Source: DASTPP01 sp035762175 (GTDB lineage: Bacteria; Myxococcota_A; Polyangia; Polyangiales; Polyangiaceae). Taken from it: DNA of 10,536 nucleotides. The stretch is taken from the NCBI GenBank assembly GCA_035762175.1, contig DASTPP010000038.1, positions 1 to 10,536 on the forward strand, read 5' to 3'. A program made the translations under genes and the position numbers. Numbering within the stretch: the stretch's first letter is position 1; the number at the start of each line of letters is the position of its first letter. The notes below the pieces were generated by a model. That model did no database searches. It was not told where the DNA came from and was given only the letters and a program-made list of their open reading frames with translations. Shown in pieces: positions 1-7,101 of the stretch.

Positions 1-1
1 G

Positions 2-2116
2 GTGGCCGTCTTCCTCGAGCTGTACGAGGCGCGCGAAGAGGTCCGGCGGCACGCGGCGGTCTTGCGCGCGCGCGACCTCGCCGACAGCGAGCGCAAGTAC
101 CGCTTCCTCGCCGACGCGACCCCCGAGATCGTGTGGACCGAATCGCCCGACGGCCGCATGACGTACGTCAACCGGCGCTTCGCCGAGTACGTCGGCGTGC
201 CGGCCGAGCGCGCGGTGGGCGGCGGGCTCGTGGCGGCCTTGCACCCCGACGACGTGCGGCGCTTCCGCGGCTGCCGCGAGCGGGCCGCGCGCGACGCCGG
301 CCCCTTCGAGGTCGAGTGCCGGCTGCGGCGGCGCGACGGCGACTTCCGCTGGTTCATCACCCGCGCCGTGCCCCGCCACGACGGCCAGGGCGCGGTGGTC
401 GAGTGGGTCGGCACCGCGACCGACATCGACGGCTGGAAGCGCGCCGAGGCCGAGCGCGAGGCCCTGCTCGCCCGCGAGCGCGCGGCGCGCGAGCTCGCCG
501 AAGAGGCGGGGCGGGCGAAAGACGAGTTCCTGGCCTTCGTCTCGCACGAGCTCCGGGCCCCGCTCAACGCCATCGGGGGCTGGGCGCAGCTCCTGCGGTC
601 CGACGGGCTCAGCGCCGATCGGCGGCGGCGCGCGCTCGACGTCATCGGCACCAACGTCGAGGTGCAGTCCCGGCTCATCGACGACCTGCTCGACGTCGGC
701 CGCATCACCGCCGGCAAGCTGCGCCTCGAGGTGGGCCCGCTGCGCCCCGACGCCGTCGTGCGCGCCGCGCTCGACATGGTGCGCCCGGCGGCCGACGCCA
801 AGCGCATCGCGCTCGAGGCCTCGCTCGACCAGGTCGGCGAGATCCTGGGCGACGAGGGGCGGCTGCAGCAGATCGCGTCGAACTTGCTGACCAACGCCGT
901 CAAGTTCACCCCCGAGGGCGGCCGCGTCGAGGTGCGCCTGCAGCGCCGCGGCGCGCACGTCGAGCTGCGCGTCGCCGACAACGGCCCGGGCATCGCGCCC
1001 GTGCTCTTGCCCCACGTCTTCGACCGCTTCCGGCAGGCCAAGGCCGGCCAGGGCGGGGCGAAGGGGGGCCTCGGCCTCGGCCTGTCGATCGTCAAGAGCC
1101 TGGTCGAGCTGCACGGCGGCGTCGTCAGCGCCGAGAGCGCCGGCGAGGGCCGCGGCGCGACCTTCGTCGTGCTCTTGCCGACGCTGGCGGCGTCCCGCGA
1201 GGCGCTCACGCCGACCGGCGGCGTCCGCCGATCGTCCCCGCCGGCCCCCGACGCCCGCGCCGCCCCCCCGGCGCTGCTCACCCCGCCGCTCGGCACCGGC
1301 GGCCTCGCCCACGCCTCCCAGCCCCCGGCCCCGCGCGCCTCCGCGCCTGACCTCGGCCCCCCCGCCCCGCGCGCCTCCGCGCCTGACCTCGCCCCCCCCG
1401 CCGCCCCGGCGTCGGGCTCATGGCGGGCCGTGTTGACCCCGGCACGCGCGACCCCGGTGCCCTCCTCCATGCGCATGACCCCGGTGCCGGCGCCGGCCGC
1501 ACGCTCGACGCCGACGCCGACGCCGGACCGCACCGCCGCCCCGGCGCCCGGCCTCGGCGGCGCCCCCGCCGGCGGCTCGACCGGGGCGAAGTCGGGCTCC
1601 GGCATCTCGACGCCGCCCGCCCTCGAGCGCAGCGCCCCGAGGCTCGGCGCGCACGTCCTCCGCGCGTACGATCCGGACGCGACCCCCGTCCGCCCCCTGA
1701 GCCGGCGGCCCGAAGACCGGCGGCAGCTCGAGGGGGCGCGCGTGCTCATCGTCGACGACGATAGCGACGCGCGCTACTTCATCGCCACGACGCTGCGCGC
1801 GCACGGCGCCGAGGTGATCGCCGCCGACAGCGCGCACGAGGCGTTCTACCTCCTGCAGCGCACGAAGCCCGACGTGCTCGTCAGCGACATCTCGATGCCG
1901 AACGAAGACGGCTGCAGCCTCGTGCGCAACGTCCGGCGGCTCTCGCCCGAGGCCGGGGGCAACACGCCCGCGGTCGCCCTGACGGCCCTCGACCGCCCCG
2001 ACGACCGCGCCCGCGCCTTGCTCGCCGGCTTCACCATGTACCTCATCAAGCCGACCTCGACGGGCGAGTTCGTGACCGTGCTCTCGAAGCTCATCGAGCT
2101 CTCGCGCAAGGGCTGA
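2..2116 (+). CDS. Hybrid sensor histidine kinase, 5'-truncated by window edge (PAS-HisKA-HATPase-linker-REC)
   Basis: Cytoplasmic hybrid kinase expected to autophosphorylate on His and pass phosphate to its own receiver. Numbering is from base 2. A PAS domain spans about residues 29-148, followed by a short charged helix and HisKA with SHELRAPLNAI (H182). The HATPase has its N-box around N294/N298, G1 motif DNGPGIA (326-332) and G2 motif GLGLGL (356-361). A Pro/Ala/Ser-rich linker covers about 397-576. The C-terminal receiver (about 578-703) keeps the acidic pocket VDDD, phospho-acceptor D629 (SDISMP) and K683. No membrane segment is visible. The frame is open to the left edge. The first residues, VAVFLELYEAREEVRR, resemble the last helix of a receiver leading into a PAS domain, so the true start probably lies upstream and an N-terminal receiver may be missing here; the GTG at 2 is not a convincing start. 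It is paralogous to the kinase at 4256. Function class is sure; the signal sensed is unknown. Confidence 0.93.
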   Translation: MAVFLELYEAREEVRRHAAVLRARDLADSERKYRFLADATPEIVWTESPDGRMTYVNRRFAEYVGVPAERAVGGGLVAALHPDDVRRFRGCRERAARDAGPFEVECRLRRRDGDFRWFITRAVPRHDGQGAVVEWVGTATDIDGWKRAEAEREALLARERAARELAEEAGRAKDEFLAFVSHELRAPLNAIGGWAQLLRSDGLSADRRRRALDVIGTNVEVQSRLIDDLLDVGRITAGKLRLEVGPLRPDAVVRAALDMVRPAADAKRIALEASLDQVGEILGDEGRLQQIASNLLTNAVKFTPEGGRVEVRLQRRGAHVELRVADNGPGIAPVLLPHVFDRFRQAKAGQGGAKGGLGLGLSIVKSLVELHGGVVSAESAGEGRGATFVVLLPTLAASREALTPTGGVRRSSPPAPDARAAPPALLTPPLGTGGLAHASQPPAPRASAPDLGPPAPRASAPDLAPPAAPASGSWRAVLTPARATPVPSSMRMTPVPAPAARSTPTPTPDRTAAPAPGLGGAPAGGSTGAKSGSGISTPPALERSAPRLGAHVLRAYDPDATPVRPLSRRPEDRRQLEGARVLIVDDDSDARYFIATTLRAHGAEVIAADSAHEAFYLLQRTKPDVLVSDISMPNEDGCSLVRNVRRLSPEAGGNTPAVALTALDRPDDRARALLAGFTMYLIKPTSTGEFVTVLSKLIELSRKG
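1329..1400 (+). repeat. 36-bp tandem duplication in the kinase linker
   Basis: Two adjacent 36-bp units (1329-1364 and 1365-1400) differ at a single base. They encode two copies of PAPRASAPDL-type sequence inside the Pro/Ala-rich linker between HATPase and receiver. The 36-bp length preserves the frame. Near identity suggests recent slippage. Confidence 0.85.
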
Positions 2117-2126
2117 GCGCCGCCCC

Positions 2127-2150
2127 GCCCGCGCCCGCGGGGGCGCGGGC
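2127..2150 (+). terminator. GC-rich hairpin after the first hybrid kinase
   Basis: A perfect 10-bp stem (2127-2136 with 2141-2150) and 4-nt loop begin 10 nt after the stop codon at 2116. There is no T-tract, so it is not a textbook intrinsic terminator. Its position and strength suggest transcript end or 3' protection. The rest of the gap to 2289 is GC-rich with C-tracts near 2221-2235 and no clear promoter that I can see. Confidence 0.35.
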
Positions 2151-2288
2151 CCCGAACGCCGGCCGCCCGGGCGCGAGCTCGGCGACCGGCGGGTGGGGCG
2201 GCCGGCGGGGGGAGCCTGAGAACCCCCCCACCCCCACGCTGGCACGGCGCCTGCTCACTCGGCTGCCCCAACCTCGTACGGGCTGGCT

Positions 2289-2687
2289 ATGGGCTCCGAC
2301 CGACACATCGTTATCATCGCCGAAGATCACGACGACCAGCGCGCCCTCTTCGCCCTCACCTGCGAGAAAGAGGGCTTCGAGGTGCTCGAAGCGACCAACG
2401 GCCAAGAGCTCGTCGAGCTCATCCGATCGCAGCACGATCGGGGGTGGCTTTCGGACGTCGTGCTCGTCATTAGTGACATCATGATGCCGGGGCTCACGGG
2501 GCTCGACGCCCGCGAGACGCTCGCGCGCGACGGCCTCGACGTGCCCTTTCTGTTCGTGAGCGCGCTGAACGACCCGGAGACCCGGGCGCGGGCCCTCTCG
2601 ATGCCCTCGCTCGGCCTGCTGGCGAAGCCGTTCGAGCTCGAGACGCTGCGGCGCTTTCTGCGCGAGCGGGTCGCCCGGCCGGGCTGA
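2289..2687 (+). CDS. Single-domain response regulator (CheY-like receiver)
   Basis: A 132-aa stand-alone receiver with no output domain. It keeps the conserved pocket: acidic pair E12/D13, phospho-acceptor D63 in ISDIMMPG, S91 in the switch Thr/Ser position, and K113 in the AKPF motif. The length matches a receiver with a short N-terminal extension. Such proteins act by protein-protein contact or as a phosphate shuttle between kinases, so with hybrid or soluble kinases on both sides it is a good candidate for an intermediate in a local relay (inference). The ATG at 2289 gives a receiver that begins two to three residues before beta-1; no clear Shine-Dalgarno sequence precedes it. It lies 172 nt after the first kinase and 261 nt before the next gene, so co-transcription is uncertain. 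Confidence 0.92.
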   Translation: MGSDRHIVIIAEDHDDQRALFALTCEKEGFEVLEATNGQELVELIRSQHDRGWLSDVVLVISDIMMPGLTGLDARETLARDGLDVPFLFVSALNDPETRARALSMPSLGLLAKPFELETLRRFLRERVARPG

Positions 2688-2702
2688 GGGGCCGCGGCCG
2701 GT

Positions 2703-2728
2703 CGTTCGCCCGAACGGCTGAGCTTTTT
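2703..2728 (+). terminator. Possible weak intrinsic terminator after the lone receiver
   Basis: A 5-bp stem (2703-2707 with 2712-2716, 4-nt loop) is followed after 7 nt by five T residues (2724-2728), the only T-run in this gap. The stem is short and the T-run is set too far from it, so the call is weak. A second hairpin (2743-2749 with 2754-2760, 4-nt loop) follows. The remainder to 2948 is GC-rich with no promoter-like AT-rich box that I can see. Confidence 0.22.
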
Positions 2729-2939
2729 GCCACATGCGCCAAGGCGCCCCGCCGGGCGCCGGGGCCCCACCGCGTCGACGACCGGGTCGCGCCGGCTGCC
2801 AGGGCGGCGGTTCGAGGGCGCCGGCCGCCCGAAAAGGCCCACCGCAGCGCCGGGCGCGCCGGCGCTCGGGCGCAGCGGGGGGCGGGGGCACGCGGCGCGC
2901 ATGCGAGCACGACAATCGCCAGCGCGGCCCGCGCACGCC

Positions 2940-2944
2940 GGAGG
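2940..2944 (+). promoter_or_regulatory. Shine-Dalgarno site (GGAGG) fixing the start of the RsbRD-type kinase
   Basis: GGAGG lies 4 nt before the ATG at 2949. It decides between this start and the in-frame ATGs at 2727 and 2901, whose extensions encode only Arg/Pro/Ala-rich sequence without family features. Confidence 0.6.
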
Positions 2945-2948
2945 CTCA

Positions 2949-4088
2949 ATGACCTCAACGACGGGGCGCCTCGGCGCCCTCCTCGAGCGGAACAAGCAGC
3001 AGATTTTGCGCGCCTGGCGGGCCCGCGTCACGGCCGAGCTGGTGCCCCATACCATCCCGCGGGCCGAGCTCGTCGACAGCGTGCCGGTCTTTCTCGACGA
3101 GGTCATCGCGGCGCTGGCGCGCGGGGCCAGGGGCGAGGCGCCGGCGGAGACGGCGGGCCTGCGCTCGAACGGGCGCGTGCACGGCGGGCAGCGCCTGCAC
3201 CTCGGCTTCGACGTCGCCGGGGTGGTACGCGAGTACGCCCTCTTGCGCGAGTGCATCTTCGAGCTCATCGAGGCGTCGGCCGAGGCGGTCACGCACGCCG
3301 AGCTGCACGAGCTCTGGCGCTGCTTCGACATCGGCGTGGCCGAGGCGGTCACGCAGTACGCCCTCGAGCGGGACCGCGAGCTGGGCGAGCAGACGAGCAA
3401 GCACATCGGCTTCCTGGCCCACGAGCTGCGCAACCCGCTCAACTCGGCCCGGCTCGCGCTCGACGTGCTGCGCGACCAGGGCCTGCTCGCGGGCGCGCGC
3501 GAGGCCGACATGCTCGACCGCAACCTCGAGCGGATGCGGCGGCTCATCGACCAGACCCTGGTCGAGAGCAAGCTCGGGGCGGGCGTCGACGTGCGCCTCG
3601 AGCCGACCTGCCTGCGCCAGTTGCTGGCCGGGCTCGGGGCCGAGTGCGCCGCCGACGCCGAGCGGCGGGGCGTGGCGCTGCGCCTTCACTGCGACGACGG
3701 GCTCGTCGTGCCCGCCGACCTGCGCTATCTGCATTCGGCGATCAGCAACCTCGTGCGCAACGCCCTCAAGTTCACCCGCGAGGGCGGCGCGGTGACCGTC
3801 CGGGCGCGCCCGGGGGCGGGCCACGTGCTCATCGAGGTCGAAGACGAGTGCGGCGGCCTGCCCGAGGGCTCGGTCGAGAAGCTCTTCGACCCCTTCGTCC
3901 AGGTCGGCGCCGACCAGAGCGGCTTCGGCCTCGGCCTCGCCATCGCCAAGCAGGCGGTCGACGCCCACGGCGGCGCCCTGCGGGTGCACGACCTGCCCGG
4001 CCGCGGCTGCGTCTTCACGCTCGAACTGCCGCTCGACGCGCCCGGCGCCGCGGCGCGCCCGCTCCGGGGCCCGGCCCCCCCGACCTGA
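2949..4088 (+). CDS. Soluble sensor histidine kinase with RsbRD-like N-terminal region
   Basis: A 379-aa cytoplasmic kinase without membrane segments or PAS domain. Residues about 7-145 form a helical region of the kind annotated RsbRD_N (a conserved HG..H.GFD...V.REYALLRE stretch), proposed as the sensing or dimer part. HisKA follows with AHELRNPLNS (H158). The HATPase has N-box SNLVRNALKF (N267, N271), G1 motif DECGGL (D299-L304) and G2 motif GFGLGL (325-330). The G1 motif departs from DxGxG, carrying Cys where the first Gly is usual; DECGG-type G1 boxes occur in other soluble kinases from my memory of the family, so activity is still likely. The start at 2949 is supported by GGAGG 4 nt upstream. 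No receiver is attached, so it must phosphorylate a separate partner; the nearest candidate is the lone receiver at 2289-2687 (inference). The regulatory signal is unknown. Confidence 0.92.
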   Translation: MTSTTGRLGALLERNKQQILRAWRARVTAELVPHTIPRAELVDSVPVFLDEVIAALARGARGEAPAETAGLRSNGRVHGGQRLHLGFDVAGVVREYALLRECIFELIEASAEAVTHAELHELWRCFDIGVAEAVTQYALERDRELGEQTSKHIGFLAHELRNPLNSARLALDVLRDQGLLAGAREADMLDRNLERMRRLIDQTLVESKLGAGVDVRLEPTCLRQLLAGLGAECAADAERRGVALRLHCDDGLVVPADLRYLHSAISNLVRNALKFTREGGAVTVRARPGAGHVLIEVEDECGGLPEGSVEKLFDPFVQVGADQSGFGLGLAIAKQAVDAHGGALRVHDLPGRGCVFTLELPLDAPGAAARPLRGPAPPT

Positions 4089-4113
4089 CCGGGGCCGGCG
4101 TCGCTGCTATAAG
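4085..4113 (+). promoter_or_regulatory. Sigma-70-like promoter candidate before the 810-aa hybrid kinase
   Basis: CTGACC (4085-4090, four of six matches to TTGACA) and TATAAG (4108-4113, five of six to TATAAT) are separated by exactly 17 bp. TATAAG is conspicuous in such GC-rich DNA. The -35 element overlaps the stop codon of the upstream kinase. Transcription starting near 4120 would give a leader of about 136 nt before the ATG at 4256. Confidence 0.4.
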
Positions 4114-4134
4114 GGCCGTGCCTGCTCCTCGGTG

Positions 4135-4208
4135 GCGGGCGTCCGCGCGGACGAGCTCCGCGGCCGCGTCGGCGACGCGTTCGCGGGCGAGGCCGCGCGG
4201 ACGCCCGC
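4135..4208 (+). repeat. 16-bp perfect inverted repeat with nested hairpin in the kinase leader
   Basis: Arms 4135-4150 and 4193-4208 are exact reverse complements over 16 bp, enclosing 42 nt. Inside the loop sits another perfect hairpin, CGCGTC (4165-4170) with GACGCG (4174-4179) and a 3-nt loop. Part of the left arm (4141-4152) is itself a 12-bp palindrome, so alternative folds exist. It lies between the promoter candidate and the start codon, so it may be a leader RNA structure or an operator. Confidence 0.6.
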
Positions 4209-4255
4209 GCCCTGGTACGCCCCGCGAGCCGCCCCGGGCCGACGGGCGGCGAACC

Positions 4256-6688
4256 ATGACCGACGACGACAAGACCCGGGACGAGCTGCTGGCCGAGCTG
4301 CGGGGGCTGCGGCGCCTCGTCGCGGGGGCGCCGGCCGGCCGGCCGCCGCCCGACGACGCCCGGGGGGCCGTCTGGCTCGTCGAAGATAGCCCGACGCAGG
4401 CGGCGGCCGCCCGCCGGGCGCTCTCGGCCGAGCACGAGGTCGACGTCTTCTCCGAGAGCGCGAGCCTGCTCGAGCGGCTCGCGGCGGGGCCGGCGCCCGA
4501 CGTGCTCGTGCTCGACTGGCGGCTGCCCGAGATGTCGGGCGTCGAGGTCGTACGCTTTCTCCGCCGCGAGTACGACGAGACCGTGCTGCCGGTGCTGATG
4601 CTGACCGCGCAGGCCGACAAGGCCTCGCTGGCCGAGGCGCTCGCCGCCGGGGCGAACGACTTCCTGCCGAAGCCCTTCGACCCGCTCGAGCTGCGGGCGC
4701 GCGCGCGCACGCTCCTGCGGCTCAAGCGCTCGCACGCGCGCGCCCTCTGGCTGGCCGCCGCGCAGCACGAGCACCTGCAACGCCTGCTGGCGCAGGCGCC
4801 CGCCCAGGTCGCGACGCTGCGCGGGCCGGACCACGTCTTCGAGTTCGTCAACCCGCTCTACCGCCAGGTCGTCGGGCGCGACGTGGTCGGCCGGCCCGTG
4901 CGCGAGGCGCTGCCCGAGCTCGCCGGGCAGGGGGTCTTCGAGCGGCTCGACCGCGTGTACGCGACGGGCGAGCGCTTCGTCGGCACCGAGGTGCTCGCGC
5001 GGGTCGACCGGCGCGGCGACGGCGCGCTCGACGAGGGCTACTTCAACGTCGTCTACGAGCCCATGCTCGACGCGCGCGGGCGCCCCGAGGGCGTCCTGTC
5101 GTTCGGCGTCGAGGTGACCGACCAGGTTCTGGCGCGCCGCCGCGTCGAGGCCAGCGAGCGCGCCTACCGCGAGCTCGCCGACTCGCTGCCCCTGATGGTG
5201 TGGGTGGACCGGCCCGACTCGACCGTCGAGTACCTCAACGCGCGCTGGCGCGAGCTGACCGGGCAGCCCGGCCTGCAGATGGACTGGCGGGCCGCCCTGC
5301 ACCCCGAAGACGCCGAGGCCGCGCTCGCGACGTGGGCCGCGGCGGCGGCCCGGGGCGAGCCCTTCGAGGCCCAGTACCGCCTCCGGGCGCGCGACGGCAC
5401 GTACCGCTGGTTCCTCGGCCGGTCCGTCCCCGTGCGCGACGCGGCCGGCGAGGTATCCAAATGGATCGGCTCGGCGACCGACATCCACGACCAGAAGCAG
5501 GCCGAGCGGCGGGCCGAGGACGCCAACCGCGCCAAGGACCAGTTCCTCTCCGTCGCGTCGCACGAGCTGCGCACCCCGCTCAACGCCATCTTGGGTTGGG
5601 CGAGCATGCTGCGCGCGGGCTCGCTCGACGCGCCGACGCGCGAGCGCGCGATCGCGGCGATCGACCGCAACGCCCGGGCGCAGGCCCAGCTCGTCGACGA
5701 CATCCTCGACGTCAGCCGCATCATCTCGGGCAAGCTCCGCCTCGACCTCGCGCCGATCGACCCCGCGCGGGTCGTCGAGGCCGCGCTCGACGTCGTGCGC
5801 CCCGCGGCGGCCGCCAAGGGCGTGCGGCTGGAGGCGCGGCTCGGGCCCGACGCCGGCACGCTCTCGGGCGACGCCGCGCGCCTGCAGCAGATCGTGTGGA
5901 ACTTGCTCTCGAACGCCGTCAAGTTCACCCCCGAGGGCGGCCGCGTCGACGTCCGGCTGCGGCGCGACGACGCGCACGTCGAGCTCGCCGTCGCCGACAC
6001 CGGCGAGGGCATCGACCCGGCCTTCCTGCCCCACGTGTTCGAGCACTTCCGCCAGGCCGACTCGAGCGCCACGCGCCCGCACGGGGGCCTCGGCCTGGGC
6101 CTCGCCATCGTCAAGCACCTGGTCGAGCTGCACGGCGGCCGCGTCGAGGCCCGCAGCGAGGGCCCGGGGCGCGGCTCGGCGTTCGCGGTGCGCATCCCCC
6201 TCGCCCCGCCGCGCCCCCCCTCGATCGCGCCGCCCCCGCCCGCGGTCGCCGCGGCCGCCCGGCGCGACGAGGCCCGGCTCTCCTGCCCGCCCGGGCTCGA
6301 CGCGCTGCGGGTGCTCGTGGTCGACGACGACCGCGACGCGCGCGAGGCCCTGCGCTCCGTCCTCGAGCCCTGCGGGGTCGAGGTGACGACCGCGGCCTCG
6401 GCGGCCGAGGCGCTCGCCCGCTTCCGCGAACGGCCGCCCGACGTGCTCGTGTCGAACGTCGGCCTGCCGCGGGACGACGGCTACGCGCTCATCCGCCAGG
6501 TGCGCGCCCTGCCGCCCGCAGCCGGGGGCCGCACGCCCGCCGTGGCGCTGACGGCCTACGCGCGCTCCGAAGAGCGCATGCGCGCGCTCGTCGAGGGCTT
6601 CAGCAACCACCTGCCCAAGCCGGTCGAGCCGCAAGAGCTACTCGCCGTGCTGGCGAGCTTGGCCCGCTTCAGCCGCCCGTCGCCCTGA
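4256..6688 (+). CDS. Hybrid histidine kinase REC-PAS-PAS-HisKA-HATPase-REC, last receiver lacking its Asp
   Basis: An 810-aa cytoplasmic kinase. The N-terminal receiver (about 37-160) is complete: E43/D44, D87 (LDWRLPEMSG), T117, K139. Two PAS domains follow, about 181-295 and 300-420. HisKA has SHELRTPLNAI (H436); the HATPase has N-box N553, G1 DTGEGI (D581) and G2 GLGLGL (611-616). The C-terminal receiver (about 680-805) keeps the VDDD pocket and the PKP lysine but has Asn at 734 (SNVGLP) where the phospho-acceptor Asp is expected, so it should not accept phosphate. The ATG at 4256 is chosen because the receiver follows closely and a leader-like region precedes it; no strong Shine-Dalgarno site is seen. 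The frame is open far upstream (to 3251), but that part is the shadow of the preceding kinase gene. The PAS2-to-end part is paralogous to the gene at 2-2116. Input is likely phosphate on D87 from another kinase plus PAS signals (inference). Confidence 0.93.
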   Translation: MTDDDKTRDELLAELRGLRRLVAGAPAGRPPPDDARGAVWLVEDSPTQAAAARRALSAEHEVDVFSESASLLERLAAGPAPDVLVLDWRLPEMSGVEVVRFLRREYDETVLPVLMLTAQADKASLAEALAAGANDFLPKPFDPLELRARARTLLRLKRSHARALWLAAAQHEHLQRLLAQAPAQVATLRGPDHVFEFVNPLYRQVVGRDVVGRPVREALPELAGQGVFERLDRVYATGERFVGTEVLARVDRRGDGALDEGYFNVVYEPMLDARGRPEGVLSFGVEVTDQVLARRRVEASERAYRELADSLPLMVWVDRPDSTVEYLNARWRELTGQPGLQMDWRAALHPEDAEAALATWAAAAARGEPFEAQYRLRARDGTYRWFLGRSVPVRDAAGEVSKWIGSATDIHDQKQAERRAEDANRAKDQFLSVASHELRTPLNAILGWASMLRAGSLDAPTRERAIAAIDRNARAQAQLVDDILDVSRIISGKLRLDLAPIDPARVVEAALDVVRPAAAAKGVRLEARLGPDAGTLSGDAARLQQIVWNLLSNAVKFTPEGGRVDVRLRRDDAHVELAVADTGEGIDPAFLPHVFEHFRQADSSATRPHGGLGLGLAIVKHLVELHGGRVEARSEGPGRGSAFAVRIPLAPPRPPSIAPPPPAVAAAARRDEARLSCPPGLDALRVLVVDDDRDAREALRSVLEPCGVEVTTAASAAEALARFRERPPDVLVSNVGLPRDDGYALIRQVRALPPAAGGRTPAVALTAYARSEERMRALVEGFSNHLPKPVEPQELLAVLASLARFSRPSP

Positions 6689-6735
6689 ACGCCGCGGGCC
6701 GGGCGAGCGCGCCCCGGAGGGGGTACACTGGGGAG

Positions 6736-7074
6736 GTGGCAGCGACGGGCACGGCGGGCGACTTCTACACGCAGCTCTTGGCGCTCAGCGAACAGGCCAT
6801 GCTCGCCGGCCGGTACGAGGTCGCGTACCACGCGCTCGCGGGGGCCATGCACGCGACCGAGGGGCCCGACCAGGTCGCCCGGCTCGAGGCCGTCGCGCAG
6901 CTCGCCGAGCGGCAAGGCGCTCACATCGACGAGCACGCGCCCGCGAGCCGCCTCTCGTCGCAGTCGGCCCACCGACGAGGCAACGAGTCGATCTTCTTGA
7001 TGCTCGCGCGCCAGGCCCGCATGAAGGCACAGCTCGCGCCCAAGCGAGGGCTCTCTAGGACCAACCGCGCCTGA
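6736..7074 (+). CDS. Small helical protein of unknown function (112 aa)
   Basis: I do not recognise a named family. The product has no signal peptide or membrane segment. Residues 9-60 read as alternating helices (FYTQLLALSEQAMLAGRYEV, then AYHALAGAMHA), like a single helical-hairpin or TPR-like unit. A Ser/His-rich stretch (SRLSSQSAHRRG, 71-82) and a basic C-terminus follow. Third codon positions are nearly all G or C, as in the neighbouring genes, supporting real coding. The start is uncertain. GTG at 6736 is preferred: a GGAGG-containing purine run at 6716-6723 lies upstream at a long 12-nt spacing, and TACACT at 6724-6729 could be a -10 box placing transcription start at the GTG itself. 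ATG at 6799 would remove the first predicted helix. The gene lies 47 nt after the hybrid kinase and may be co-expressed with it; a role as kinase accessory is only a guess. Confidence 0.68.
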   Translation: MAATGTAGDFYTQLLALSEQAMLAGRYEVAYHALAGAMHATEGPDQVARLEAVAQLAERQGAHIDEHAPASRLSSQSAHRRGNESIFLMLARQARMKAQLAPKRGLSRTNRA

Positions 7075-7101
7075 TGCGGCCAGGAAGCGAGGGGGGCACG
7101 C

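Noticed and set aside
2727..2948. Longer N-terminus of the RsbRD-type kinase from ATG 2727 or 2901.
   Set aside because: The extension is Arg/Pro/Gly-rich without family features, and GGAGG sits just before ATG 2949.
3251..4255. Upstream extension of the 810-aa hybrid kinase frame to 3251.
   Set aside because: This stretch is the out-of-frame shadow of the preceding kinase gene; the receiver begins shortly after ATG 4256.
4132..4389. A small open frame with GTG start across the leader hairpin, considered as a leader peptide.
   Set aside because: It runs on into the hybrid kinase in another frame, turns into Arg/Ala-rich sequence and has no ribosome site; the inverted repeat explains the region better.
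3725..6634. A 969-codon open frame on the minus strand opposite the hybrid kinase.
   Set aside because: It mirrors a plus-strand gene with full kinase motifs; long antisense open frames are expected when third positions are nearly all G or C. The translation has no family features.
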